This document shows, in pieces, positions 1-7,028 of a stretch of DNA of 55,604 nt. How positions within the stretch are numbered: the first letter of the stretch is position 1; the number at the start of each line of letters is the position of its first letter. The translations under genes and the position numbers were made by a program. This DNA comes from Caldithrix sp. (lineage in GTDB: Bacteria > KSB1 > UBA2214 > DYKH01), in NCBI GenBank assembly GCA_020722685.1, contig DYKH01000019.1, positions 1-55,604 on the forward strand, written 5' to 3'. Under the pieces are notes generated by a model. That model was not told where the DNA came from, ran no database searches, and saw only the letters and a list, made by a program, of their open reading frames with translations.

Positions 1-1239
1 ATACGAGCCAACTTGTGTGTTAAACCCTGTACCTTTTGGTGATGCATAGACTTTTATATAATAAGTTCCAGCAGGGACGAAAGAAAACATAAATTCGACG
101 TCGTAGTAACCCAATTCCGGAGTGCCCGGATTATCAGGGAACATTGGATTATTCGCGTCATCATGAGTCCAGAGTAGATTCCCAGCCGCGTCATAAATAT
201 CAATAATAGGATCGAGATCCCCTTTATACAATTCGAAGGGGCTATCTTCCCAGTTGCTCGCACTAGGACTATTCACAACCAGTGCTCTTAGGGCAGTACC
301 GTTCACGGCAACGGTAAATTTGTAAAAGTCAGCATCGCCCGCTGGCAAAATGCTGTGATCCGAGAATGTTTGCCCGGAACTAATTTCATTAGCATTTGCC
401 ATCGTGTCATCGGGTTCATGCAGGTCCATCGTTACAAATCTAAGACCTATTTCATAATCGCCTACAGTCGGGGTCAACCATAGAGGCGAAGATTCAACCG
501 AAATGAAATACCTTCCCGAAACCGGTAATTGGATATTGATGTAGGCATCCCAACCCGTCCCAGAATCATCATCTGTTACTAAAACAGTGCGATCGGGCAG
601 GTAAAGAGTGATGTGTGGATCCAAATCAGCTTCGGAAGGCGGGAGCAACTGAGAGGGGTCTTGGTCGGATGACCAGTAGGGATTTGGTGTCTGGGTGATA
701 ATCTCGATAATATCACCTGCATTACCTTCAAAATAGAAAAAGTCAACATCACCTTCTGGGTAAACGTTGTGCTTAGCAGTGTGGAAGCCATCGATAAGTT
801 CTTCCCCCTGATTATGAGTATTATCTGGCTCAAAGTCATCAGGCTGCAAGCTTGCTTCGACTTTTGTTACGGTCTTGCTGCTCTTTTTCTGAGTTGTTGC
901 TGAGATTATTTCCTTTTTTCTCAGATCAAAATCTCTTTCCTTCTGAAGGGCAGATTTCTTCTCCTTGAGTAATTCTTTCTGCTTATCCTTTACCCCTGTT
1001 TGGTCGATTTTGGCGACCTGAAAGATTTCACGATAAGACTGCCGAATAGCCTCCATTCGCTTCGCCTGTTCTTCAGGTGTCTTAGCAGACATTTCGTAAG
1101 ATTCCACCAATTTTTGGCTAATAACGTCTTGCCTAACGCCGTCTTTACCAATTTGATCGTTCTTCGCAATAGACTTGGTGTTATAAATCATCGCCGAAAA
1201 ACAGATCAGCAAAGTCAACAAGATCGAACTTGCTTTCAT
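1..1239 (-). CDS. Secreted protein with PPC-like domains (partial, 3' end outside window)
   Basis: An uninterrupted frame of 413 codons runs from an ATG at 1239 off the left edge. A textbook AGGAGG (complement of 1248-1253) lies 8 nt upstream of the start. The N-terminus (MKASSILLTLLICFSAM) looks like a signal peptide, so export is likely. Residues ~30-125 are charged and helix-prone, rich in Lys, Glu and Gln. From ~residue 133 there are two copies of an acidic beta-type domain. Each begins with E-P-D-D/N-T, continues with a G-D-x-D-F-Y/F-x-F strand and ends in a G-x-Y-F/Y-I-S/K-V strand. This pattern is that of bacterial pre-peptidase C-terminal (PPC) domains, which are appended to secreted enzymes. 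No catalytic domain is visible before the edge. It is not obviously part of the NRPS pathway. The frame and export are well supported; the PPC assignment is by motif. Confidence 0.8.
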   Translation of the reverse strand, partial: MKASSILLTLLICFSAMIYNTKSIAKNDQIGKDGVRQDVISQKLVESYEMSAKTPEEQAKRMEAIRQSYREIFQVAKIDQTGVKDKQKELLKEKKSALQKERDFDLRKKEIISATTQKKSSKTVTKVEASLQPDDFEPDNTHNQGEELIDGFHTAKHNVYPEGDVDFFYFEGNAGDIIEIITQTPNPYWSSDQDPSQLLPPSEADLDPHITLYLPDRTVLVTDDDSGTGWDAYINIQLPVSGRYFISVESSPLWLTPTVGDYEIGLRFVTMDLHEPDDTMANANEISSGQTFSDHSILPAGDADFYKFTVAVNGTALRALVVNSPSASNWEDSPFELYKGDLDPIIDIYDAAGNLLWTHDDANNPMFPDNPGTPELGYYDVEFMFSFVPAGTYYIKVYASPKGTGFNTQVGSY

Positions 1240-1247
1240 TGATTAAT

Positions 1248-1253
1248 CCTCCT
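1248..1253 (-). promoter_or_regulatory. Consensus Shine-Dalgarno of the secreted PPC protein
   Basis: AGGAGG on the minus strand, 8 nt before the ATG at 1239. It fixes the start of a gene that has no stop codon in the window and is therefore easily overlooked. Confidence 0.75.
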
Positions 1254-1362
1254 AAAAAGAAAAATTCTTTATTGCGATGAGTAGAAAAAGTTCATCGCGT
1301 AGCCCATTAGATCTTAGAAATAGGTAGCTTCTCATAGGATATTCGCAAAGCGCGATTTCGTT

Positions 1363-1557
1363 TTAGGTAAATGGCTTGCCTAAAAGGTAAACCGTCATAG
1401 CTGCGAATATTCGATACTGCCAAATGGTAGGTAATCGGAAATTTCTTAACTGGAAGAGAGAATGTTTTGGAGAGCGTAGTAACCCGCGTAAGCTCGCGAA
1501 AGATAGGATTTCTTCTTCGAGCTGATGTAAATACGATTTGATCTCACTGACGGACAT
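1363..1557 (-). CDS. Possible small hypothetical protein, 64 aa
   Basis: A 64-codon ATG frame preceded by GAGGAG (complement of 1563-1568) with 5-nt spacing, an unusually good ribosome-binding site for a chance ORF. The N-terminal half is helix-prone (M-S-V-S-E-I-K-S-Y-L then an E-E-E run). The C-terminal half has several aromatics and a short hydrophobic stretch. I recognise no family. It lies 123 bp upstream of the secreted PPC gene on the same strand, so it could be a leader gene of that unit. Its Shine-Dalgarno is also one arm of a perfect 9-bp inverted repeat. The product could still be spurious, since length and composition alone are not decisive. Confidence 0.4.
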   Translation of the reverse strand: MSVSEIKSYLHQLEEEILSFASLRGLLRSPKHSLFQLRNFRLPTIWQYRIFAAMTVYLLGKPFT

Positions 1558-1562
1558 CCATT

Positions 1563-1601
1563 CTCCTCATTGAAATGATATTCTCATTCATTAATGAGGA
1601 G
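1563..1601 (-). promoter_or_regulatory. Inverted repeat able to mask the Shine-Dalgarno of the 64-aa ORF
   Basis: In the minus-strand transcript CTCCTCATT (1601-1593) is perfectly complementary to AATGAGGAG (1571-1563), with a 21-nt loop. The 3' arm contains the GAGGAG that would serve the ATG at 1557. An alternative shorter hairpin, CTCATT-AATG-AATGAG, uses the same 5' arm and would leave the Shine-Dalgarno free. The two structures are mutually exclusive. That is seen in sequence; a regulatory role is inference. Confidence 0.35.
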
Positions 1602-2083
1602 CATGGTCACCTTACTTCGGTGAGTAACTTATTCCCAAGCACCTAAACCCGATAAAACCACCTCCCATTACTCATCACCACACAAAGCCGCGTCAATCCA
1701 CTGCCGATCGAGTGCCTGCTCCTTCGAAGCGTCAAATGGCTTTATGACCATTGACTGCAAACAATTCGCTGCAATTTAATTCGTTGCCAAAATACAGGGC
1801 GTACCAGCGCCTGCTTATAACAATGGCACGAATAATTGAAGCTTTACTACCGAATGCCGATTCCCCAATTGCTTTTTAGTTCTCTTCCATTACATGAGCT
1901 TCGAGTTTCTATGATCGACTATGAAGCCATGAATGGTCGTTTAGCAATGTTTTTCTGTGTTAACAAGATGTGTGAGACCAAAGCTGTCGTTCCAAAGCGA
2001 TGCTACCAAGCTGCCAAATCTCAGCTACTGCCAAGATTAATTAGCCATTCATCCCCACCCATGCGATTTCCCTTGCTACACGA

Positions 2084-2112
2084 AATATAAGCATTTTTTG
2101 TCTTTTATGCAA
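2084..2112 (-). promoter_or_regulatory. Candidate sigma-70-type promoter
   Basis: On the minus strand TTGCAT (2112-2107) and TATATT (2089-2084) are separated by exactly 17 nt in an AT-rich context. It would drive the 64-aa ORF and the secreted PPC gene, leaving a leader of about 500 nt. The match is by eye in an AT-rich region, so chance is possible. Confidence 0.3.
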
Positions 2113-2266
2113 GAAACAAAATAATTTTTTTTATCGTGCAAGCATAACACGTTATTCACAACAATTATTCCTTTGACCTATAATAACTTTTTCCAGTCAG
2201 ATTCGCACTAGGTCTCATGAGCTTGATGACCTACACGTTCCCAAAACCCCAGCCCTAAAAGGGTTG

Positions 2267-3037
2267 TCAATCGCCAATCAGGCTTTCTTCGGCCCATTTC
2301 CAGCACTTGATTTGGTAGCCATTGCCTTCCACAACAACTGCTGCTGCATGGTCATTGTCAATCTCAACTGCGTGCATTGACCAGCTTGAAGCTTCATCAG
2401 GCGTCACTCTCGAAGCAAGCAGCTTGGCAGGCTTATCTGGAGCCAAAGTCACGTCAAACTCGTGAAGTGGAATTGAGAGTCCTTCACCTCGCGCTTTGAT
2501 ATAGGCCTCTTTTCGTGTCCAGCAATTGAAGAAGGCAGTCTTTTGCAAGCGTTTTTCTAAAGAAAGCAATTCCTCAACCTCTTTGGGAGAGAAAAACCGT
2601 TCCGCAATTTGCTGACTAGCCAAATCATCACGCTTCCACTCGATGTCAACACCGATCTTACGTTTGTAAGCAGCAGCAATAAGCGCGAGGCCGTGAGAAT
2701 GCGAAAGATTAAACATTATATGACTTGCGCCCTTGTCTTCCGTCAGAAAGGGCTTTCCACACGAATTCTGCATAAAGCACAAATCTTTGGGCGAAGAATT
2801 TAGGTAATAACCAAGAATCTTTCTTAGCACACCATGAGCTACGATAAAGTGCTCGCGGTCTTTGGGGAAGTGAAAACGATTTGCCCTATCCTGCTCTTCA
2901 CTGCTTATGATCTGCCAATAACGTTTTATGGTCTCAGCAGGTACGTCCAAGTCGACGAGCCAAACGTGTACCTCATTCGGTTCAATGACGGGCCGCCGCT
3001 CTGCGATATGCCAAGTTCTTAGGATGGATTCGCTCAC
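2267..3037 (-). CDS. Sfp-type 4'-phosphopantetheinyl transferase
   Basis: This 256-residue enzyme would transfer the 4'-phosphopantetheine arm of CoA onto the conserved serine of the NRPS carrier domains, converting apo-PCP to holo-PCP in the cytoplasm. Family signatures are clear: I-G-V-D-I-E with the Mg-binding D131 and E133, and W-T-R-K-E-A-Y-I-K with E177 and K181. Length fits the Sfp/HetI class rather than the short AcpS class. The start is a GTG at 3037, because no ATG exists near the N-terminus and a GGGGA (complement of 3047-3051) lies 9 nt upstream. It follows the thioesterase stop by only 4 nt, so the two are probably translationally coupled. It is the last gene of the NRPS operon and makes the locus self-sufficient for carrier activation. 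Confidence 0.93.
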   Translation of the reverse strand: MSESILRTWHIAERRPVIEPNEVHVWLVDLDVPAETIKRYWQIISSEEQDRANRFHFPKDREHFIVAHGVLRKILGYYLNSSPKDLCFMQNSCGKPFLTEDKGASHIMFNLSHSHGLALIAAAYKRKIGVDIEWKRDDLASQQIAERFFSPKEVEELLSLEKRLQKTAFFNCWTRKEAYIKARGEGLSIPLHEFDVTLAPDKPAKLLASRVTPDEASSWSMHAVEIDNDHAAAVVVEGNGYQIKCWKWAEESLIGD

Positions 3038-3041
3038 TCTA

Positions 3042-3815
3042 CTACTTCCCCATTCTCATCAGCATTTGCGCGACTTCATAGGCAAGAGTCTTTAGAAACA
3101 CCGCCTGATTTGATTGGAAATAGAAGTGATTGCCAGCGATCAAATGCACGTTGAAGGTCGATGCCGTTTGCTCGCTCCATGCTTCGAGATTTTCTTGTGT
3201 AACATCAGGGTCATGGAGACCTCCGAATGCAGTTATGGGGCAGTCCAGCGGAGGCTCATACGTGAATTGGTAGGTCTCGCAAACCTTAAAGTCCGATCTC
3301 ACTACGGGCAACAGCAACTGCATCAATTCCCTATTGCGCAAAACTTCTTCTGGAGTTCCATTAAGATTGCGTAGTTCCGCGATGAGCTCTTGCTCAGGTA
3401 GAGTATGCAAGCATTTGTGATTTCGTGGAACTTGTGGCGCTACATGTCCAGAAATAAATAACTGAACGGGTTCCCTTTCTTTCTGCCGCCGAAGCTGTCG
3501 AGCCAATTCAAAACTGATCAAGGCGCCCATGCTGTGCCCAAAAAAAGCGAACGGTTTGTCCATATAGGGAACAAGAGATCGTGAAAGCGTTTCCACCAGC
3601 GCCGATAGGCTATCGTAAGGTGACTCGCGTAGCCGCGCGCCTCGCCCGGGAATCTCCACAGGCATGATTTCGACGGCTTGAGGCAGTTGATCACCCCAAC
3701 CACGAAAAACCGCAGCATTTGCTCCTGCATAGGGAAAACAGAATAGCCGAGCTTGTGCTTGCAAGTTAGGCCTTATGTACGGGAAAATAGAATTTGCGTT
3801 AAAGGAAATCGGCAT
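3042..3815 (-). CDS. Type II (editing) thioesterase, alpha/beta hydrolase
   Basis: A 257-residue stand-alone thioesterase of the GrsT/SrfAD type. Such enzymes remove acetyl or mis-primed aminoacyl groups from carrier domains and keep the assembly line running. The catalytic triad can be read as S95 in G-H-S-M-G, D202 in G-G-L-H-D-P-D and H230 in G-N-H-F-Y-F. The N-terminal L-F-C-F-P-Y-A-G-A is the usual family opening. It lies between the MbtH-like gene and the PPTase. Because no NRPS protein in the window carries a C-terminal thioesterase, this protein could also be asked to release product. That would be unusual for the type II class and is only a possibility. The 112-bp gap upstream holds a strong stem-loop. 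Confidence 0.93.
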   Translation of the reverse strand: MPISFNANSIFPYIRPNLQAQARLFCFPYAGANAAVFRGWGDQLPQAVEIMPVEIPGRGARLRESPYDSLSALVETLSRSLVPYMDKPFAFFGHSMGALISFELARQLRRQKEREPVQLFISGHVAPQVPRNHKCLHTLPEQELIAELRNLNGTPEEVLRNRELMQLLLPVVRSDFKVCETYQFTYEPPLDCPITAFGGLHDPDVTQENLEAWSEQTASTFNVHLIAGNHFYFQSNQAVFLKTLAYEVAQMLMRMGK

Positions 3816-3872
3816 ACCTATTCACTCAACTTCGCATTCTTATTTGGCAGATGCGTTCACACCTTAGGTACG

Positions 3873-3901
3873 GCGTCTTTTGCTGATTCAACAAAAGACG
3901 C
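3873..3901 (-). other. Perfect 10-bp stem-loop between mbtH-like and thioesterase genes
   Basis: GCGTCTTTTG and CAAAAGACGC form a perfect 10-bp inverted repeat around a 9-nt loop. On the minus-strand transcript no U-run follows, so it is not a standard intrinsic terminator. It sits between the stop of the MbtH-like gene and the start of the thioesterase. An RNA-processing or stability element, or attenuation, would fit. Confidence 0.5.
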
Positions 3902-3927
3902 TTTCGCAGAATTCTTAATGTCTCACC

Positions 3928-4149
3928 TCACTTCTTAGCGGCCTCTTCCATTTTTTTTCTTAGGCTAAGCGGCCTCATGTCTGTCCAGACTTCTTTTATA
4001 TAGGCAAGACATTCTTCTTTCAAGCCACTCTTGCCGACATCTCGCCAACCAAGCGGATTTTCACGATCAGCAGGCCAAATAGAATATTGCTCTTCATGAT
4101 TTACCACTACTTTATAGATGGTTTTGTCTTCTCTTTCATCGCGGTTCAT
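3928..4149 (-). CDS. MbtH-like NRPS accessory protein
   Basis: A 73-residue protein with the complete MbtH signature: [10 protein letters not shown], then P-L-G-W-R-D-V-G, then [10 protein letters not shown]. MbtH-like proteins bind the N-terminal subdomain of adenylation domains and are often needed for their folding and activity. It is probably the chaperone for some of the twelve or more A domains encoded upstream. Start is the ATG at 4149 with AAGGA (complement of 4158-4162) 8 nt upstream. It lies 132 bp after the second sulfotransferase and 112 bp before the thioesterase, on the same strand. Length is typical of the family. Confidence 0.97.
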   Translation of the reverse strand: MNRDEREDKTIYKVVVNHEEQYSIWPADRENPLGWRDVGKSGLKEECLAYIKEVWTDMRPLSLRKKMEEAAKK

Positions 4150-4281
4150 TTTTGTATTCCTTTATAGATTTGATTTAGGTTAAAAGTGATTGTTTGTTTT
4201 TTGCCGCTCTCCAGAATGCAGGTATCTCAACAAGAAACCTATTGTGACTGACTGAAATTTATCATATCCCTCCGACATCGA

Positions 4282-5385
4282 TCATCTGCTAGCCCTGGGA
4301 GCATTCATGTCGTAGCCCCATGCCTCAAAGCTTCTCTGCCAGGCTTGAGCAATTTCGCTCCGCAACTCATCGGTTAACCCCGAATATGCATTCTTTTTAT
4401 AATCACCCTTTGATTTGACGTATTGCTGTAAACAGGGCTTCAGATCATTAAAGTCTCCGATATCGAGGGCGTCATATATATATCGCATTTGACCAATAGG
4501 ATCTTTTTCGAGGTCTTCAAAACACGCTTCGACGAAATTGCCTTGTGGAATCAATCCGCGCTGCGAAAAGAACGCATCATACATCGTTGCATATCTTCTA
4601 ATGACGAGTTCCTTGTTCCCGCGATTGTCCTTTGGAGATTGTAGATGGGAAGCTTTGATGGCCGTTTCATAGAGGTGTTGCGTGGAGCTGAAAACAGCGT
4701 AAGGATTACGGTGAAGATGAACAAATTTCGCTTTTGGAAACATCTTCAATAAAAGCTTAACACGCCCGGTATGGCTAGGCGATTTCAACACTATGCGTCG
4801 GTTATATTTGAGTGTCAATTTTCTAACAAAAAGCAGTAAGGCATCTTGCCATATTTCGATCTCCGGTTGGGAGACTGTATAGAATGTAAGATAACGATCA
4901 TAAAACTCGGCCCGACGCGGAAAAGGCCAAGCAAGTAGGGGTGAGCGAAGGCTAAGAACAGCCAATGCAAATTCATCTTCGGCTGGGCTTGTATATGTGA
5001 CCTCAACATTGTCCATAGGGCGCTTTTGCGGCTTCTGGTTTTGGAGCTTCTTTGCAACGATTGGCTCCAAATGCAAGAAAGTATGCGGATTGTAAACCTC
5101 CAACAAATTAGGAAAGGCAAAGTGTTGGTCTAAGGAAAAAAACTGATGCAGCAGAGTGGTGCCGCTACGCCAGTGCCCCAAGATGAATATTGGATGTTGA
5201 TCAATGGTTACATTTTGAATTCGCTCGCCAAAGAGGGCCTCTTCCTTTTTCCTAAGTCTGGAGTTGGACAGCGCCCGAATGGACAAGAATGCAGCTTTGT
5301 GCCAATGTTTGCCAGTAATTTGAAAACTGTTGTCCTTGAGAAGACGCCACCAGTCCATAAAAGTGATCCCCAAAACTGTGTTCAT
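4282..5385 (-). CDS. PAPS-dependent sulfotransferase (free-standing, ST1)
   Basis: A 367-residue sulfotransferase that would move a sulfuryl group from PAPS to a hydroxyl or amine. The 5'-phosphosulfate loop G-H-W-R-S-G-T-T-L-L is at residues 70-79. The 3'-phosphate-binding segment V-H-L-H-R-N-P-Y-A-V-F-S-S follows around residue 220, after an L-K-S-P motif. It is a clear paralogue of ST2 (9000-10097): both begin with M-x-x-x-L-G-I-T-x-x-D-W and share Y/F-P-N-L-L/F and H-P/N-P-H-T-F-L blocks. The ATG at 5385 is chosen because it aligns with the ST2 start and has AGAGGA (complement of 5395-5400) 9 nt upstream. An in-frame ATG at 5460 would add 25 unrelated residues overlapping a palindromic repeat. 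A tailoring role on the peptide is inferred from context; the acceptor is unknown. Confidence 0.9.
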   Translation of the reverse strand: MNTVLGITFMDWWRLLKDNSFQITGKHWHKAAFLSIRALSNSRLRKKEEALFGERIQNVTIDQHPIFILGHWRSGTTLLHQFFSLDQHFAFPNLLEVYNPHTFLHLEPIVAKKLQNQKPQKRPMDNVEVTYTSPAEDEFALAVLSLRSPLLAWPFPRRAEFYDRYLTFYTVSQPEIEIWQDALLLFVRKLTLKYNRRIVLKSPSHTGRVKLLLKMFPKAKFVHLHRNPYAVFSSTQHLYETAIKASHLQSPKDNRGNKELVIRRYATMYDAFFSQRGLIPQGNFVEACFEDLEKDPIGQMRYIYDALDIGDFNDLKPCLQQYVKSKGDYKKNAYSGLTDELRSEIAQAWQRSFEAWGYDMNAPRASR

Positions 5386-5394
5386 AATAAGTTT

Positions 5395-5400
5395 TCCTCT
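5395..5400 (-). promoter_or_regulatory. Shine-Dalgarno that sets the ST1 start
   Basis: AGAGGA on the minus strand, 9 nt upstream of the ATG at 5385. It favours this start over the upstream in-frame ATG at 5460. Confidence 0.55.
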
Positions 5401-5454
5401 AAGTTCTTTTTGCAAACAATGTTCTTTATTCGTCCATCCCCGGTGTCTTAGTCC

Positions 5455-5556
5455 TGCCATTCCGACCGCAGGGAGAAATCTATCATTGTGGATTCTTCGG
5501 CAATGGGCGACCGTTTTGCGAATAGATTTCCCGTCAACCCAGAACTCGAAATGACA
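5455..5556. repeat. Palindromic intergenic element, copy 1
   Basis: Left arm 5455-5481 (tgccattccgaccgcaggg then agaaatct) and right arm 5524-5556 (agatttcccgtc ... cgaaatgaca) are imperfect inverted complements around a ~42-bp centre. The outer ends read tg(c/t)catt(c/t)cga. The same arms flank copy 2 at 8873-8968. It lies in the 298-bp gap between the MFS gene and ST1. This is the style of dispersed REP-like palindromes known from several bacterial phyla. No transposase is nearby. Confidence 0.7.
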
Positions 5557-5617
5557 CGCTTATTCAGTTACCTCTTCTTCCGGTTATTTCTATCTATGTC
5601 CCGCTTCCTTTGCGAAA

Positions 5618-5645
5618 ATTATCATGCCGAGGGATGTTTAGGCAA
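5618..5645 (-). promoter_or_regulatory. Candidate internal promoter before ST1-mbtH-TE-PPTase
   Basis: On the minus strand TTGCCT (5645-5640) and GATAAT (5623-5618) are separated by 16 nt, in the 298-bp gap after the MFS gene. It could give the last four genes transcription independent of the giant NRPS message. Match by eye only. Confidence 0.3.
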
Positions 5646-5683
5646 CCTTGACAGGTACTGTGAGAATTCGACACATCGAGTTA

Positions 5684-7021
5684 TCACAGATGATCCTCAT
5701 CTAAATACCCAAAGAGTGGCAATTCGACATTCGCGGCTTTTTTAACATTCTCGTAAGAGTTGCTTTGCTCGGGTGTAGAGCTCAAATACAGTCGAAAATT
5801 CTTATTCAAAAAGACAAGCGTTGTGAGCATAACCATACTGGCACTGCAAGCCACATAGATGGCCGGTATGTTTTGTTGCATTGCATCAGCAACTATCCCA
5901 GCCATTCCCATACCTATTGGGGTGAGACTTGCCGAAATGGCGCTTAATAAGCCCAAAATCCGGCCACGAATTTCTCCAGGAGTCGAGACCTGCAGAATGG
6001 TCATAATGCTGACGGTTATATAACCGCTGGTAAAGCCACCGGCGATCGCCAAGATTAAAGCGTATATCGGGACCCTAATCAGGCCCAGAATACCATAACC
6101 TATGGCATTTAATAAAATGAAAATGAGCACAGTCATTCCTCTGCTCTTTGCCGAAGTTCTTATTGCCCCCACGAATATATAGCCTAACAAGGTCCCGACT
6201 CCAGATCCGGCAGCAAGAAATCCGTACCAATCAATTTGTGCCCTAAGGACATCTTCCACATAAAACGGTAATAAGACAATGATCGGCGCGGTAAAAAAAC
6301 TCATAAAGGCAGAAACTAAAACGACCTCCTTCAAACCAGGTTGCACTCTTGCGTAATGTAGTCCTTCAATGATATCTTCCTTGAACATCCGTAAACGTGA
6401 TTGACCACTCCCCTTCTTTTCTTTAATTGCTTGGGGTATGTACACAAAGCATTGGCTGACAGAGGCGTAAAGATAGGCCAATCCATCAAACAGGAACAGC
6501 ATAGCTGCACCGAGTAAGCGGAAAAGTACTCCTCCTAAGCCTTGTCCTAGAAACACAGAAATCTGCATAGTTAATTGACCTAACGAATTTGCGCTGGCCA
6601 CCCTTTCCTTTGGTACCAAATCGGGGATGGTAGCGGAAATCGCCGGTCCAAAAAAGGCATTGACCGTCGCATTGAAAATAGCCACCGAAAAAAGAGCTAC
6701 TAGAACCAGCTTGGTAGCATCAGGCTGCAAAAAAATGAGTGCAGATAGCGCCACTGCGGCTATGCTTCTACTAAGATGACTTATAATGATAATCTTTCGT
6801 CGCGAATAGCGGTCTGCGAGCACGCCTCCGATGGGTCCTAATAACACTCCAGGCAGATTAGAGAGCATTTGTAAAATCCCCATCAAGGTGGCGGAACCAG
6901 TGGCATGCTTTATCCAAAAAAGCATGGCAATGGTAAAGGCTTGAAAACCTAAATTGGCCAGGAATTGACCTTGCCATTGCAAAACATAGTTGCGATTAAA
7001 GAGTTTCTTCGGCGGCTCCAT
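5684..7021 (-). CDS. MFS transporter, probable peptide exporter
   Basis: A 445-residue integral membrane protein with ten to twelve hydrophobic segments in the major-facilitator pattern. The loop signature G-G-V-L-A-D-R-Y-S-R-R-K follows the second segment, as in MFS_3/EntS-like drug and siderophore exporters. Likely role: proton-driven export of the finished peptide across the inner membrane, which also gives self-protection. The start is taken as the ATG at 7021 (M-E-P-P-K-K-L-F). It lies 7 nt after the stop of the preceding gene, with GAGAGG a few nt upstream. The longer frame from 7099 would overlap that gene and adds no MFS-like sequence. No ABC transporter is present, so this is the only export candidate in the window. 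Confidence 0.9.
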   Translation of the reverse strand: MEPPKKLFNRNYVLQWQGQFLANLGFQAFTIAMLFWIKHATGSATLMGILQMLSNLPGVLLGPIGGVLADRYSRRKIIIISHLSRSIAAVALSALIFLQPDATKLVLVALFSVAIFNATVNAFFGPAISATIPDLVPKERVASANSLGQLTMQISVFLGQGLGGVLFRLLGAAMLFLFDGLAYLYASVSQCFVYIPQAIKEKKGSGQSRLRMFKEDIIEGLHYARVQPGLKEVVLVSAFMSFFTAPIIVLLPFYVEDVLRAQIDWYGFLAAGSGVGTLLGYIFVGAIRTSAKSRGMTVLIFILLNAIGYGILGLIRVPIYALILAIAGGFTSGYITVSIMTILQVSTPGEIRGRILGLLSAISASLTPIGMGMAGIVADAMQQNIPAIYVACSASMVMLTTLVFLNKNFRLYLSSTPEQSNSYENVKKAANVELPLFGYLDEDHL

Positions 7022-7028
7022 TAACCTC

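Larger units (their letters stand above)
1558..2266. other. 709-bp gene-free stretch at the end of the NRPS operon
   Basis: No convincing gene on either strand. The stretch is AT-rich toward 2090-2190. It holds the inverted repeat at 1563-1601, a candidate minus-strand promoter at 2084-2112 and a weak imperfect stem (arms AGGTC/GACCT, 2210-2232) downstream of the PPTase stop. I see no hairpin followed by a U-run, so no intrinsic terminator can be placed after the NRPS operon. The plus-strand 84-aa frame (1836-2090) has no ribosome-binding site and no recognisable family. Confidence 0.6.

Noticed and set aside
1836..2090. Plus-strand 84-codon ORF
   Set aside because: No ribosome-binding site and no recognisable motif, in an otherwise gene-free AT-rich stretch.
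2210..2266. Intrinsic terminator after the PPTase gene
   Set aside because: Only a 4-bp stem (CCCT/AGGG) and an imperfect AGGTC/GACCT stem are present, and neither is followed by a U-run.
3042..3815. Thioesterase as the assembly-line release domain (type I)
   Set aside because: It is a stand-alone protein of the type II editing class and is not fused to any PCP; a release role cannot be excluded but is not supported by sequence.
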